A stretch of DNA of 64,000 bases from Bacteroidetes bacterium SW_9_63_38 (GCA_003022435.1 PXUA01000008.1:1-64000), one strand, 5' to 3'; shown: positions 54,372 through 63,706, counted from the first letter of the stretch. Program-made: numbers and translations. Notes: generated by a model not told the origin, from the sequence alone.

Positions 54372-54681
54372 ACGAGCCGTCAAAGTGTGTGGCGAAAACG
54401 TGGACACGAGCGCGGAGGCATCGCCCGTCGGCCTCCACGAGCCCCCTCGCTCAGCAAGGAAAGGGGACCGCCGCAAACATAGCTGTGCGCAGAGACAATC
54501 GCCGATTGTGGAGCGAACTTCGGGACGAAGACCCGACAAAGAAATGAAACACCCCCGTCTCGCGGACGATTCCCCCTGCGGGAACGTGCACTGGTGAATG
54601 GACTCACCCAGGTGGGGTCTGTGAGACCCGACCTGATGGGTGCCCCCCAAGCGCGATCGTCTCAGCAGTCGTCCAAAGCGG
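54372..54681. other. 310-bp rpmF-plsX intergenic region with a hairpin
   Basis: A 38-nt imperfect hairpin lies at 54605-54642 (arms CACCCA..GGT..GGGTCT and the complementary AGACCC..ACC..TGGGTG). No T-run follows it on the minus strand, so it is not a standard terminator. It may be an attenuator, a processing site or an operator that separates ribosomal from lipid genes. Otherwise no gene is seen. Confidence 0.6.
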
Positions 54682-54879
54682 CTACACCATGTAATCGTCG
54701 GAGGGCTCAATAACTTGCCGTCCTCGATAGTGTCCACAGTGCTTGCAGGCCCGGTGCATGACCTTCGGGCTGCCGCAATTGTTGCACTCCATGAGCTGCG
54801 GCGGCTCCAGTTCGTTGTAGTAGGTCGAGCGCCGCTTTCGAGTCCGCGACTTCGAGTGTCGTCTCTTCGGTACAGCCAT
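54682..54879 (-). CDS. rpmF: Ribosomal protein bL32
   Basis: The protein is 65 aa. MAVPKRRHSKSRTRKRRSTY is the typical L32 N-terminus. Two zinc CxxC pairs follow in ECNNCGSPKVMHRACKHCGH, so this is the zinc-binding (C+) form. It lies between yceD and plsX, the widely conserved order. Confidence 0.97.
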   Translation of the reverse strand: MAVPKRRHSKSRTRKRRSTYYNELEPPQLMECNNCGSPKVMHRACKHCGHYRGRQVIEPSDDYMV

Positions 54880-55087
54880 AGCGCAATCCCAATCAATGGA
54901 AAAACAAAGCGTGCAACCCTCCTCTCATCCGGAGCACACGGCGAGAAACAAGATCCGTTTGTTTAATTACGACGGACCTACGTAAGATGCGGGCCGCAAA
55001 CCGGTTGTTCAGCCCCTCTCACGTCATCCGAACCATTTCGCGCAGAATTTATCCCACCTGGCGTCTTTTCTTTAGAAACAGCTCTGC

Positions 55088-55597
55088 CTAGTCGGACGAG
55101 TTCCCGTCTCGCAGCTTACGGAGTTCCTCCCAGCGGGGATCGATGTCGTCCTCGGCGGCGTCTTCGTCGTCCGGGGCCCCGAACTCGCGGGCAATCGGCT
55201 CATCCTCAGCCCCCGGCGCAATTTGCCGCTGCGGAAGAGCCAGGAGCAGCGTATCCCGCACCACGTCGGTGAGGTCGATTTCCTTGTCGGACGGCCGGAA
55301 GGGACGCACCTCCTCAAACTCCTCGCCCTCCTGCCCCACCATAGACGGCGGGCCGAAAAGCAAATTGTACTGCCCCTCCACCGGCTGGTCGTACTCCCTG
55401 AGCGTTCGGTCGCACGTCAGGTGCACCGTCGCCGTGGCGTGGAGCTTCACGAGAATGCGGTCTCGGTGCACCTGCAGTTCGGCGTCGACATGGAGGTCTT
55501 CAAACGTCGTGGGATCGAGCTCGGCCTCGTCCACCGTGGGATCCATCTCCAGTTGGTGGATCCCGTCGGAAAGCTCGGTGATGTCGACCGTCAGCAT
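55088..55597 (-). CDS. yceD: YceD/DUF177 large-subunit rRNA accumulation protein
   Basis: The protein is 169 aa. The central DUF177 pattern is present: HATATVHLTCDRTLREYDQP and then DLTDVVRDTLLLALPQ. The very acidic C-terminus (DDEDAAEDDIDPRWEELRKL) carries the family's DPRWxxL motif. The single Cys of TCDR replaces the CxRC pair. It is needed for normal 23S rRNA levels in other bacteria. First gene of the yceD-rpmF-plsX-fabHDG cluster. Confidence 0.9.
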   Translation of the reverse strand: MLTVDITELSDGIHQLEMDPTVDEAELDPTTFEDLHVDAELQVHRDRILVKLHATATVHLTCDRTLREYDQPVEGQYNLLFGPPSMVGQEGEEFEEVRPFRPSDKEIDLTDVVRDTLLLALPQRQIAPGAEDEPIAREFGAPDDEDAAEDDIDPRWEELRKLRDGNSSD

Positions 55598-55743
55598 ACC
55601 GGTACGGAAAGCAAATGAAAGAAACAGTTCCAGCGGCGACGGGAGGCCCTCAGGATCCGCTCGGACCGTCCGGCAGAGGAGTCGGAGGACATGTCAATTA
55701 TGGCACGGGCCCATCGGGGTTCCGGTCTGCGCCCCCGAAGGTC

Positions 55744-56748
55744 CTACACAATCAAGGCCGTCACCTCCGCCGTCTCCAATCCCACGAGCACGAGAAAAGT
55801 CCCGTAGATCCCGAGCAGGACGATCGCCTCCTCCGGTTCGAGAGACTCGTTGGTGCGCAGCACCACAAACAGCACAATCGTCGCCGCGGCCAGGATGCCC
55901 ATCATGGGTACTGCCGCCGCGAAATTGACTGTCGACGCTCCCGCAATCATAATCCCCACTGGCACCGCCACGAGAAGATCAAAGACGTTGCTGCCCAGCA
56001 CGTTGGCGAGACTCACCGTGCCCCGCCCGCTGTGGGCGGCCCGCACACTCACGAACATGTCCGGCAGGCTGGTTCCAGCCGCTACCACCGTAAGCCCCCA
56101 CAGGAAGGACGGCGTCCCAAACCAGTCGCCGAACCCGATTGCGGCCTTTACAAGCCCCTCGGTGCCCAGAAGAATGAGAACGAGACTGCCGGCGAGCCGC
56201 AGCCACTCCCATCCCGGCCGCAGATGATCCGGCGGCTCTTCGCCCGAATGATCTTGAACGGCAAGCAACTGCAGGTACAGGTACAGCCCATAGAACAGCA
56301 TCGGCATCAGAGCCAACGGGCGCGTGACCGTGCCCATCAAGGCGTCACCGGGCACCGGGTAGTAGAGGGCGGCCAAAGCAAAGGTGAGCATGAGCACCGC
56401 CACCGACGTAACGTAGAACTGCACGTCCTTGAACACCAGCAGCCGCCCGGACTCGATGCGCCCCCCCACCAGCCCGGACACCCCGGGAATCACGAGAATG
56501 TTGAAGAGCGCCGACCCGATGACCGACGCCACGCCGAGATCAAACGTCCCGTGTAGCAGCGTGGCAAGCACCGTGCTCGATAACTCCGGAAAGCTGGACC
56601 CCACCGCCGTAATAACGGCGCCCTGCACGACGGCCGGCATCTGATAGTAGGTAGAGAGCCGACTGGAGGAGCGCTCCAGCATGCCGCTGCCAACCCAACA
56701 GATGGCAGTCCCCGCCACCACGTACCCGACGTACAGGAGCAGTTCCAT
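55744..56748 (-). CDS. Calcium/sodium antiporter (CaCA family)
   Basis: The protein is about 334 aa from MELLLYVGYVVAGTAICWVG. About ten transmembrane helices contain two inverted alpha-repeats: VGSSFPELSSTVLATLLHG with GSALFNILVIPG, and AGTSLPDMFVSVRAAHSGRG with GSNVFDLLVAVPVG. It probably exports Ca2+ (or another cation) in exchange for Na+, relevant for a halophile with EF-hand proteins in the same region. A GTP-like start two codons upstream at 56754 is also possible. Confidence 0.9.
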   Translation of the reverse strand: MELLLYVGYVVAGTAICWVGSGMLERSSSRLSTYYQMPAVVQGAVITAVGSSFPELSSTVLATLLHGTFDLGVASVIGSALFNILVIPGVSGLVGGRIESGRLLVFKDVQFYVTSVAVLMLTFALAALYYPVPGDALMGTVTRPLALMPMLFYGLYLYLQLLAVQDHSGEEPPDHLRPGWEWLRLAGSLVLILLGTEGLVKAAIGFGDWFGTPSFLWGLTVVAAGTSLPDMFVSVRAAHSGRGTVSLANVLGSNVFDLLVAVPVGIMIAGASTVNFAAAVPMMGILAAATIVLFVVLRTNESLEPEEAIVLLGIYGTFLVLVGLETAEVTALIV

Positions 56749-57293
56749 AGGCAACGGCTCCGTTGTTCAGAAAAAGAAAAATCCCCCCGGACGGCCAAAG
56801 CCGACCGCGGAGAAGTGTGCCGTCAGCACGCTTAGGCGACGATACGGCGTGCGTGCAAGCTCTTTGCGCCTACAACCGAGAGCACGAATGGGTGCTTCCA
56901 GAGTTTGTTTTCGAGGAGGAGAAATCCACCGGTGTCGGCGACCGTTACCGACCTCGGGACCGTTAGAAGCCGAGTTTCACGGAAGGGCCGTTCGTTTTGT
57001 ACATTGCGAACGTCGGAGGAAAAGCATACCGGACATCGAAGCAGGATGGTCACACCGATCTCTGAGGAAGCACGTGAACGCGCCCCCCGGCATATTGTGG
57101 AAATCTCAGGCTCTGGAAATCTCAAATTCCCTCAACCATGTGCAGCTATGAGCACAACGGCGCGTAAACACTTATTCCCGTATCGGTAGCTACCGGTCTC
57201 CGACCGCTCGTCGGGACGGGACACAGATTCCCCCTTCCGACGCTCGCCCAATCCACTCCCCCTGTATCACCCACTCCACAGCACCACCGAATC
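56749..57293. other. 545-bp gap between divergent antiporter and pgi genes
   Basis: It contains MITE-like copy C (57053-57188). The rest (56749-57052) has no protein-like ORF. Both promoters must lie here. Confidence 0.5.
57053..57188. mobile_element. MITE-like element, copy C (136 bp, degenerate)
   Basis: The right end ACTTATTCCCGTATCGGTA is well conserved. The left end CACCGATCTCTGAGGAAGC is degenerate, and about 12 of 19 terminal positions match. The interior is expanded relative to copies A and B, though CCATGTGCAGC remains. Confidence 0.6.
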
Positions 57294-58577
57294 ATGGTTC
57301 AGCTCAACGACACGAACGCTCGCTCCTTTCTCGACGACGGAGCCCTCGACACCCTGCAGCCGGAAGTCGACGCGGCCCACCGGGCCGTCCTCGACAAGAG
57401 CGGTGCCGGCAGCGAAATGCTGGGCTGGCGCGACCTCCTCCTCGACCCCGACCACGACCTGCTCGACGACATCGAGGCAACGGCCGAGCACCTCAAGGAC
57501 GAGGCCGACGTACTGCTTTGCCTCGGCATCGGCGGCTCCTACCTCGGCGCCCGCGCCGTCATCAACGCCCTCACGCCTTACCTCGGGGCGAGCGCGAGCG
57601 CCGACGCGCCTGAGGTACGGTTTGCAGGCTACCAGACGAGCGGGGCCTACCTGAACGAGCTCCTTGAGGACCTGGAGGGCGAATCGGTCTACGTCAACGT
57701 CATCTCAAAGAGCGGCACCACCCTCGAAACCGCCCTCTCTTTCCGCGTCGTGCGGAACTGGCTGGAGGACCAGTATGAAAACCCCGCCGGCCGCATCCTC
57801 ATCACGACCGACAAGGACCAGGGCGCCCTCAACGCCCTCAACGACGCGCACGGCTTCCACAAAAAGTACGTCATCCCCGACGATGTGGGCGGCCGCTTCT
57901 CCGTGCTCACCCCGGTGGGTCTACTCCCCATCGCCGCGGCGGGCATCGACATCAGGGCCTTCTTTAACGGGGCCGCCGCCGCGTGCGAGGAACTCGACGA
58001 TGCCGACGTCAACCACGATGCCCTCCGGTACGCCGCCCTCCGCTACCTGCTCCTGCAAAACGGCTACGACGTCGAAACCCTCGCCGTCTTCGAACCGAAG
58101 CTCCGGAACGTCGGCCGCTGGTGGCAGCAACTCTTCGGCGAGAGCGAAGGCAAGGAGGACAAGGGGCTCTTTCCCACCGTCGCCCAGTACACCACCGATC
58201 TCCACTCGATCGGCCAGTACATGCAGCAGGGCCAGCGCACAATCATAGAAACGTTCCTGCTGCCGGAAGAGGATCCCGGCGACCTCCGCATCCCCGAAAC
58301 CGACCACAACGTCGACGACCTCAACTACGTGGCCGGAAAGAGCATGGCCGACGTGACGCAGGCGGCCTACGACGGCACCGCCCAGGCCCACGCCGACGGC
58401 GGCGTGCCCAACGTCACCATCACCTTCGACGAAATCGCTCCCGGCCCCCTCGGCGAACTGCTCCACTTCTTCGAGCACGCCGTGGCCGTGGGCGGCTACC
58501 TGCTCGACGTAAACCCCTTCAACCAGCCGGGCGTCGAGGACTACAAGCGCGAGATGTACGACCGCCTCGGTCGGTAG
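57294..58577 (+). CDS. pgi: Glucose-6-phosphate isomerase (short bacterial type)
   Basis: The protein is 427 aa from MVQLNDTNARSFLDDGALDT. It has LLCLGIGGSYLGARAVINAL (GIGGS), VISKSGTTLETALSFRV (sugar-phosphate SIS loop), DDVGGRFSVLTPVGLLP and HFFEHAVAVGGYLLDVNPFN (His). It interconverts glucose-6-P and fructose-6-P. The length matches the short, Bacillus-type enzymes. It is followed by a strong terminator and then by the DnaA-box region. Confidence 0.96.
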   Translation: MVQLNDTNARSFLDDGALDTLQPEVDAAHRAVLDKSGAGSEMLGWRDLLLDPDHDLLDDIEATAEHLKDEADVLLCLGIGGSYLGARAVINALTPYLGASASADAPEVRFAGYQTSGAYLNELLEDLEGESVYVNVISKSGTTLETALSFRVVRNWLEDQYENPAGRILITTDKDQGALNALNDAHGFHKKYVIPDDVGGRFSVLTPVGLLPIAAAGIDIRAFFNGAAAACEELDDADVNHDALRYAALRYLLLQNGYDVETLAVFEPKLRNVGRWWQQLFGESEGKEDKGLFPTVAQYTTDLHSIGQYMQQGQRTIIETFLLPEEDPGDLRIPETDHNVDDLNYVAGKSMADVTQAAYDGTAQAHADGGVPNVTITFDEIAPGPLGELLHFFEHAVAVGGYLLDVNPFNQPGVEDYKREMYDRLGR

Positions 58578-58620
58578 GAAATCCCGCCTGAGCGCACACA
58601 TCCCGTATTCGCCACCCATA

Positions 58621-58657
58621 ATGGCCGTGTCCGGATTTCGCCGGGCACGGCCATTTT
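58621..58657 (+). terminator. Intrinsic terminator of pgi
   Basis: A 14-bp stem with one G-U pair (ATGGCCGTGTCCGG / CCGGGCACGGCCAT), a 6-nt loop and a TTTT run at 58654-58657. It isolates pgi transcription from the origin candidate 70 bp further on. Confidence 0.92.
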
Positions 58658-58715
58658 CTATTCGAAGTGCCCGTCTGTATATCGCCGCCTGTACGCAACG
58701 TCTCCTCGTGAAAGG

Positions 58716-59145
58716 GGTGTGGACTTTATCCACGATTTTGTGGATAACGCGTGGAAAAGTGGTCCATAACACCTGGATAACCTGAACGCCGATTGTTCAC
58801 CGTCAGCGTCCGTGCATAACTCACGGGTCTGTCCACAGCCGTCCTCGTCTTCTCAACACTGTGGATGAGTGTGCACAACTGTGCCCAAAAATTCCACATT
58901 TTCCTGTGGATAGCTGTGGATACGTGGAAAACACCCCCAAAATCGGCGTTTTTGGCCGTAGACCAGCTTCTGAACACCGACAGATGTGCATAATTCTGTG
59001 AATGACCCCTCGAACTGTCCACAGGAGGACCGCACCGTTGTGGGTTGTCTGCTTGTCCACATTTCCACACGACCAATAACAACAACCACATATTTCTAAA
59101 AATCCCAGAGTGCTTTATTCGTACCAGGGCGTGTGGATAACCTTA
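58716..59145. other. Candidate chromosomal origin oriC (DnaA-box array)
   Basis: This 430-bp non-coding stretch is crowded with matches to TTWTNCACA. Perfect: 58739-58747, 58985-58993 and 59132-59140 (minus orientation). One mismatch: 58726, 58811, 58860, 58870, 58905, 58915, 58997, 59053 and 59061. Two mismatches: 58772, 58829 and 59015. The first two, at 58726-58747, face each other as a palindrome. An AT-rich stretch at 59074-59105 and 59112-59120 could be the unwinding element. No ORF in the region is protein-like. Confidence 0.85.
59074..59120. other. AT-rich stretch, possible DNA unwinding element
   Basis: AATAACAACAACCACATATT and the following TCTAAAAA form the most AT-rich run in the array, bracketed by DnaA boxes at 59053-59069 and 59132-59140. 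Position and composition suggest a DUE. Confidence 0.5.
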
Positions 59146-59295
59146 CCGGACAGTGATACGGCCTCTGCGGAATCGATATATGCCTGTAGGAACGATCCGT
59201 ACTGGTACAATATGGTATATCGGTCTTCGGCTTGGGGATATTCCCGCACGGGAATACGCACGCGCAAGAGGATCAAGAACACTTTTCGGGCAGGG

Positions 59296-61788
59296 CTACT
59301 TCCACGACACCGGCCAGACTTTTCGACCGTCTGTGCGAATCCAAACCGCTCCCCGAGACGCTGTGCTCCGCACAGTGTCGCTCACCGACGCCCACCTCGA
59401 CACTACACGGGGCGACGGCATACCAAACCGGTTGGAGCGTCCCACACTCACGACGGCTTTCGTATCCTCCATCGCAGAAGCCTGGACGAACACTGGCGTG
59501 CTGCTCGTCGAGGATCCGTGATGGGGAATCTTCACCACGCGGCTTTCGAGCCGACGACCGTACGTGCGAACGAGATCTGCCTCGGCAGCCGTCTCAATAT
59601 CTCCGGGAAGAAGAACGCTCACACACCCGTACGAGAGGCGAAGCACCACAGACGCTCCATTTTCCGACCCAATACCTTGTTGAGAGGGCTGCGCCGGCGG
59701 TCCCAGTACCGCTCCGTGAACAGCATCTCCCAGCGGAATCTTATCCCCACGATCCAAAGCCGTGGACGGCACATCGAACCTTCGAAGGAGCCGGCGCGTC
59801 TCGCGGTACAACTCCGTGTCGGACGACTGTCCGCTGTGGTAGACCCGACCCACCGATACCTCGTGCAGAATCTGGGGGAGCCCACCGAGATGATCAGCAT
59901 CGGGATGCGTGATAACAACCGCGTCGAGGTGTTTCACACCGCGCCGTTCCAGATACGGAAGCACGGAATGCGATGCCGCCGGATCCCCGGAAAACGAGCG
60001 CGGGCCGGTGTCAATTAGCACGCGTTGGTCCGACGGCGTCCTGACGAGTGCGGCGTCTCCCTGCCCCACATCGAAGAACAGGAGGTCGAGTGTCGGCGCC
60101 CCCAACCGGGAAACGGCGCCGGTCCACACGCTGACGGTGGCGAGAAGAAGTGCAGCGAGCAGGCACCGCCATCGCCTCCGCGGCCGCGACCACTGTGCCA
60201 GAGCAACGACTCCCAACACCACAGCCCCGAGGGTCCACCCCCCCAGATCGAACGCCCGAATGCCGAGCCACCCCAGCCAAGCAGCCCCTTCCCGAGACGC
60301 CAGGAGCAGTCCATCGACGAACAGGTCCGCGCTGCTCCCGAACGCCGTTCCCGCCATCGGCCACAGTTCCCCGGTGCAGACGAGCGCAAGGGCCGACGAC
60401 AAGGCCAGAGCCGTACAGGGAATGCCCAACACATTCAGGAGAAGCCCCGCGGCGGACACCCATCCGAAGTGAGCGAGCAGTACGGGGGCCGTGGCGACGG
60501 TGGCCGCCACCGATACTGTGACGGTAGAGCGGAGCCCGTCGCCAACCGCGGAGTCCGTCCACAGTGCCGGGAGGTTGTCCACAATCTGTGGATGGATCGT
60601 GACGATTCCGGCCACGGCCGCCATGGAGAGCTGAAAGCCCACGTCAAACAGAGCGGGCGGCCGAAGCGCAAGGAGAAGAAGAGCAGCCACCCCCAGCGTA
60701 TTCAGCGGACGCGCAGACCGCTGAACGAGAAGACCGCCGATGAGAAGCGTCGACATAACGACGGCTCGCACCACCGACGGTCGTGCCCCCGTGAGGAGCA
60801 TGTAGCCAGCGAGGGCGCACACCGTGAGGGCCGACCGGCCTCCCTCCACCGCCGTCCAGCCCAGCCGAAGACGAGTGAGCACCGGCCGGAGCAGAACATA
60901 CAGCACCATGCCAACCAGGAACACGTGAAGCCCGGACACTGCGAGGAGATGCATGAGCCCCGTTTGCGCAAACCACCCGCGCTGCGTGTCCGAGATGCCG
61001 CTCCGATCACCAAGCAGGAGCGCCTGAAGCACAGCACGGCCGTCGGCACTCGGCACGTAGCGGGCAATGTGATGGCGCACGTGCTGTCGCACCGCTACCA
61101 CGGCCCGGGTGAACACCGACGGGGACGGAGAAAGACGACGTACCGCCTGTGGTGCATCCATGTACATCGTACAGCAGATGCCCCGCCGTGCGAGGTAAGC
61201 AGCGTAGTCGAACCCACCGGGATTGCGGAGGCCAGACGGCGACCGCAGCCCTCCTCGGAGCCGGATGCGATCGCCCTCAAAGAGCGTCGGAAAGTCGGCC
61301 TCGGATTCGTCGGACCAGGGGGATGGGCGCATGGTAACCCGAATTCGTCCATCGGCCGCTCGTGCAGCATCGGCCCCGTGGATCGAGTCCGCGCGGAGAG
61401 TGAATCGCGTCGCGTTCCCAGATCGCTCCGGTGCATCCGCAACGATGCCCGTAAGAGTGACCGACGGGGGCGACGCAGCAGACGCCGCAGGCGCCACGGA
61501 GCGGGGAGAAGGCGCGGTGTAGACGGCATGGCAGGCACTGCCGGTGAACGCACTCACGAGGAGGACTCCGACCATCCGAACGAGTGGAGCCAGTGACACG
61601 AGGCGAGATCGTTTCCACCACTCGGCCGCCGCAAAGACGAGCAGTCCGACCCCGACTCCACCGAGCCACCACACCGGATCGCCCCCAGTCGCGGAGGCGC
61701 GCACCGCCACTCCGCTCCCAAACGCCGCCGCCAGCAGAAGCGCTGGGGAGGAGGATCCGTCGAGTGTGATCCGGCTGTTTGGGGGCAT
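59296..61788 (-). CDS. comEC: ComEC/Rec2 DNA-uptake channel with MBL domain
   Basis: The protein is about 830 aa from MPPNSRITLDGSSSPALLLA (ATG at 61788; an in-frame start at 61821 is possible). It has N-terminal helices and a ComEC N-terminal domain. The competence domain has GDRSGISDTQRGWFAQTGLM and HLLAVSGLHVFLVGMVLY, then multiple transmembrane helices, then a metallo-beta-lactamase domain (LDLLFFDVGQGDAALVRTP, VVITHPDADHLGGLPQIL). It moves single-stranded DNA into the cytoplasm in natural transformation. Other com genes are not in the window. Convergent to the origin side. Confidence 0.92.
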   Translation of the reverse strand: MPPNSRITLDGSSSPALLLAAAFGSGVAVRASATGGDPVWWLGGVGVGLLVFAAAEWWKRSRLVSLAPLVRMVGVLLVSAFTGSACHAVYTAPSPRSVAPAASAASPPSVTLTGIVADAPERSGNATRFTLRADSIHGADAARAADGRIRVTMRPSPWSDESEADFPTLFEGDRIRLRGGLRSPSGLRNPGGFDYAAYLARRGICCTMYMDAPQAVRRLSPSPSVFTRAVVAVRQHVRHHIARYVPSADGRAVLQALLLGDRSGISDTQRGWFAQTGLMHLLAVSGLHVFLVGMVLYVLLRPVLTRLRLGWTAVEGGRSALTVCALAGYMLLTGARPSVVRAVVMSTLLIGGLLVQRSARPLNTLGVAALLLLALRPPALFDVGFQLSMAAVAGIVTIHPQIVDNLPALWTDSAVGDGLRSTVTVSVAATVATAPVLLAHFGWVSAAGLLLNVLGIPCTALALSSALALVCTGELWPMAGTAFGSSADLFVDGLLLASREGAAWLGWLGIRAFDLGGWTLGAVVLGVVALAQWSRPRRRWRCLLAALLLATVSVWTGAVSRLGAPTLDLLFFDVGQGDAALVRTPSDQRVLIDTGPRSFSGDPAASHSVLPYLERRGVKHLDAVVITHPDADHLGGLPQILHEVSVGRVYHSGQSSDTELYRETRRLLRRFDVPSTALDRGDKIPLGDAVHGAVLGPPAQPSQQGIGSENGASVVLRLSYGCVSVLLPGDIETAAEADLVRTYGRRLESRVVKIPHHGSSTSSTPVFVQASAMEDTKAVVSVGRSNRFGMPSPRVVSRWASVSDTVRSTASRGAVWIRTDGRKVWPVSWK

Positions 61789-62018
61789 TGCGCCGCGACA
61801 GGCCCGGTTTTGACGGGACAACCACTCGATGGTGTAGACACACTGAAGTGGTAGAGTCTAACCCGTTTCAGAATGACCGAACCCACGATCCAAGATTGAG
61901 GGAATCCGACCCGGAGCGCGAACCTCCGTCTTCCTCGCAAATACGAACAAAGCTTCTCACGCGCAGAGCCCCCCAACGGACCGCTGCGTCTCGATCCTCA
62001 AGCCGACCCAACGGTCTC

Positions 62019-62501
62019 ATGAGTACCCGACGCGAAGCGCGCGAACATGTGATGCAGGCGCTCTATGCGCACGAGCAGTCCGGGGGAGACGCGAACCACA
62101 TCGTCCACACGCTTCTCAATCCCGAGCTCGACGATGATCCTAAGACGCGGACGTTCGCGGAAGAACTGTTTCGGACGACGCTGGAGACGAAAGAGACGGT
62201 AAACGAGATTATCCGCGACCACGCCGCGAACTGGGATTTGGAACGAATCACCGCGGTTGATCGCGCACTGCTTCGGATGGCGACGACCGAACTGCTGAAG
62301 TTCGAAGAGATTCCCCCAAAGGTGTCCATCGACGAGGCCATCGAGATCGGCAAGCGGTACAGCACCAACGACAGCGGGCCGTTCATCAACGGCGTGCTCG
62401 ACTCCGTACTGATGGACCTTCACCGTCAGGGACGGCTTGACAAATCCGGACGCGGCCTCGTAGGCATGGACACGATCCGGGAGCGTGCCCAGTCAGAGTA
62501 A
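62019..62501 (+). CDS. nusB: Transcription antitermination factor NusB
   Basis: The protein is 160 aa from the ATG at 62019 (MSTRREAREHVMQALYAHEQ). It is all-helical with RREAREHVMQALYA near the start, WDLERITAVDRALLRMATTE, and PPKVSIDEAIEIGKRYSTND followed by FINGVLD. It binds boxA with NusE during rRNA transcription. The C-terminus is slightly extended and acidic. Confidence 0.95.
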   Translation: MSTRREAREHVMQALYAHEQSGGDANHIVHTLLNPELDDDPKTRTFAEELFRTTLETKETVNEIIRDHAANWDLERITAVDRALLRMATTELLKFEEIPPKVSIDEAIEIGKRYSTNDSGPFINGVLDSVLMDLHRQGRLDKSGRGLVGMDTIRERAQSE

Positions 62502-62638
62502 TCGATTCGTTCGGTTGGAGAGATTGAGTTGCCTTTCTCTCCACAAATTTGCAACATTGTCGGAAGGGTGAGATCCCCTTCTCCTCGAATATTTGCTTCA
62601 CGAAGGTACCCCACCGCCGAGAGGCGGGGCATAATGCG

Positions 62639-63301
62639 ATGGGCCTCATAGCAATAGGTGACATACACGGATGCGCAAAGTCGTTCGAAGCACTTCTGGA
62701 CGAGATTGATCCTTCGCCCGACGATCACCTCGTTTTCGTCGGCGACTATATCGACCGGGGCCCCGATTCGAAAGGGGTGATTGACCGCCTCCTCGAACTG
62801 CGTGAGGAGGTCGAGTGCACGTTTCTGCGGGGCAATCACGAGTCGTTAATGCTCGGCTATCTTGACAGCGGGGCGTTTAATCTCTGGCGTGTCAACGGCG
62901 GCGTGTCGACCCTCCAGAGCTACCTCGAAAATGAACGGTCCGAAGACATCGAAATCCCCGAGCACCACGCTGAATTCGTCCGCGAGACGAAGCTCTACTA
63001 CGAAACAGACGACTTCTTCCTCGTCCACGCCGGGTTAAGGCCGGACCTGACGATTGAGGAAAACCTGGAGCAGAGCGACGATAAAGTGTTCATGTGGGAG
63101 CGGGATCACCTGGACTCCGAGTCGCTTGCGTGGGAAAAGACCGTCGTTTGCGGACACACCCCCCAGCCCGAACCGATTGATCGGGAGAAGCTCATCCTCA
63201 TCGACACGGGATGTTGCTACCACATGCAGCCGGGCATGGGCCGGTTGACCGCCGTGCGGCTTCCGGAGCGAGAGTTCATGGACGTGGAGTACATGGACTG
63301 A
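62639..63301 (+). CDS. PPP-family serine/threonine protein phosphatase
   Basis: The protein is 220 aa from the ATG at 62639 (MGLIAIGDIHGCAKSFEALL). Metal and active-site motifs are GDIHG, GDYIDRGPDSKG, LRGNHES and VCGHTPQPEP (HxP). This is the bacterial PrpA/Ap4A-hydrolase-like class. Size and motifs fit a protein phosphatase or diadenosine tetraphosphatase; the two are not separable by eye. It follows nusB after 137 bp. Confidence 0.9.
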   Translation: MGLIAIGDIHGCAKSFEALLDEIDPSPDDHLVFVGDYIDRGPDSKGVIDRLLELREEVECTFLRGNHESLMLGYLDSGAFNLWRVNGGVSTLQSYLENERSEDIEIPEHHAEFVRETKLYYETDDFFLVHAGLRPDLTIEENLEQSDDKVFMWERDHLDSESLAWEKTVVCGHTPQPEPIDREKLILIDTGCCYHMQPGMGRLTAVRLPEREFMDVEYMD

Positions 63302-63706
63302 GGTGGGTCCGTGAGTGCATCACCAATACGAGAATAAGTCTCTGAAGACTCTGCTTTGCTTGCGGCTGTCCACGGTCCCGGGAATCCAGGATTCCCAGGA
63401 TTTAGAATCTCCAGCAATCTGGGATCCCCGAGCCATAGCGGAGAATTGGTGGCGTACTTTCTTACGGATCGGTGGTCTCGACTACTGTCGAGGTGAGGCG
63501 TGTGTGAGTACGGCCGCATCATCAACCCATAGATGAACGCACCGGTGGCATCGGTGTGGAGGGCGAGACGGGAAGACATCATTCACAGATACGAGCGGCC
63601 TTACGCAACACGCATCCCGAGGGCCGTCGGATCCCACTCACATGTATTGTAGGTAGGGCCGCCCTCCTTCGTTTTTATCCGCATCCATCCAGCATGCACG
63701 ATCTCT
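63302..63706. other. 405-bp gap holding MITE-like copy D
   Basis: Apart from the element at 63321-63474, the stretch has no protein-like ORF. The last 200 bp presumably carry the ychF promoter. Confidence 0.5.
63321..63474. mobile_element. MITE-like element, copy D (154 bp, inverted)
   Basis: The ends are CACCAATACGAGAATAAGT (left) and ACTTTCTTACGGATCGGTG (right), so the element is inverted relative to copies A-C. The interior contains CTTGCGGCTGTCCACGGTCC, the reverse complement of the block in copy B. An extra palindromic GGGAATCC..GGATTCCC section makes it longer. Confidence 0.7.

Noticed and set aside
60575-60595. Two DnaA-box-like 9-mers inside comEC as part of oriC
   Set aside because: They are imperfect, inside a coding region and 1.4 kb from the array; considered chance.
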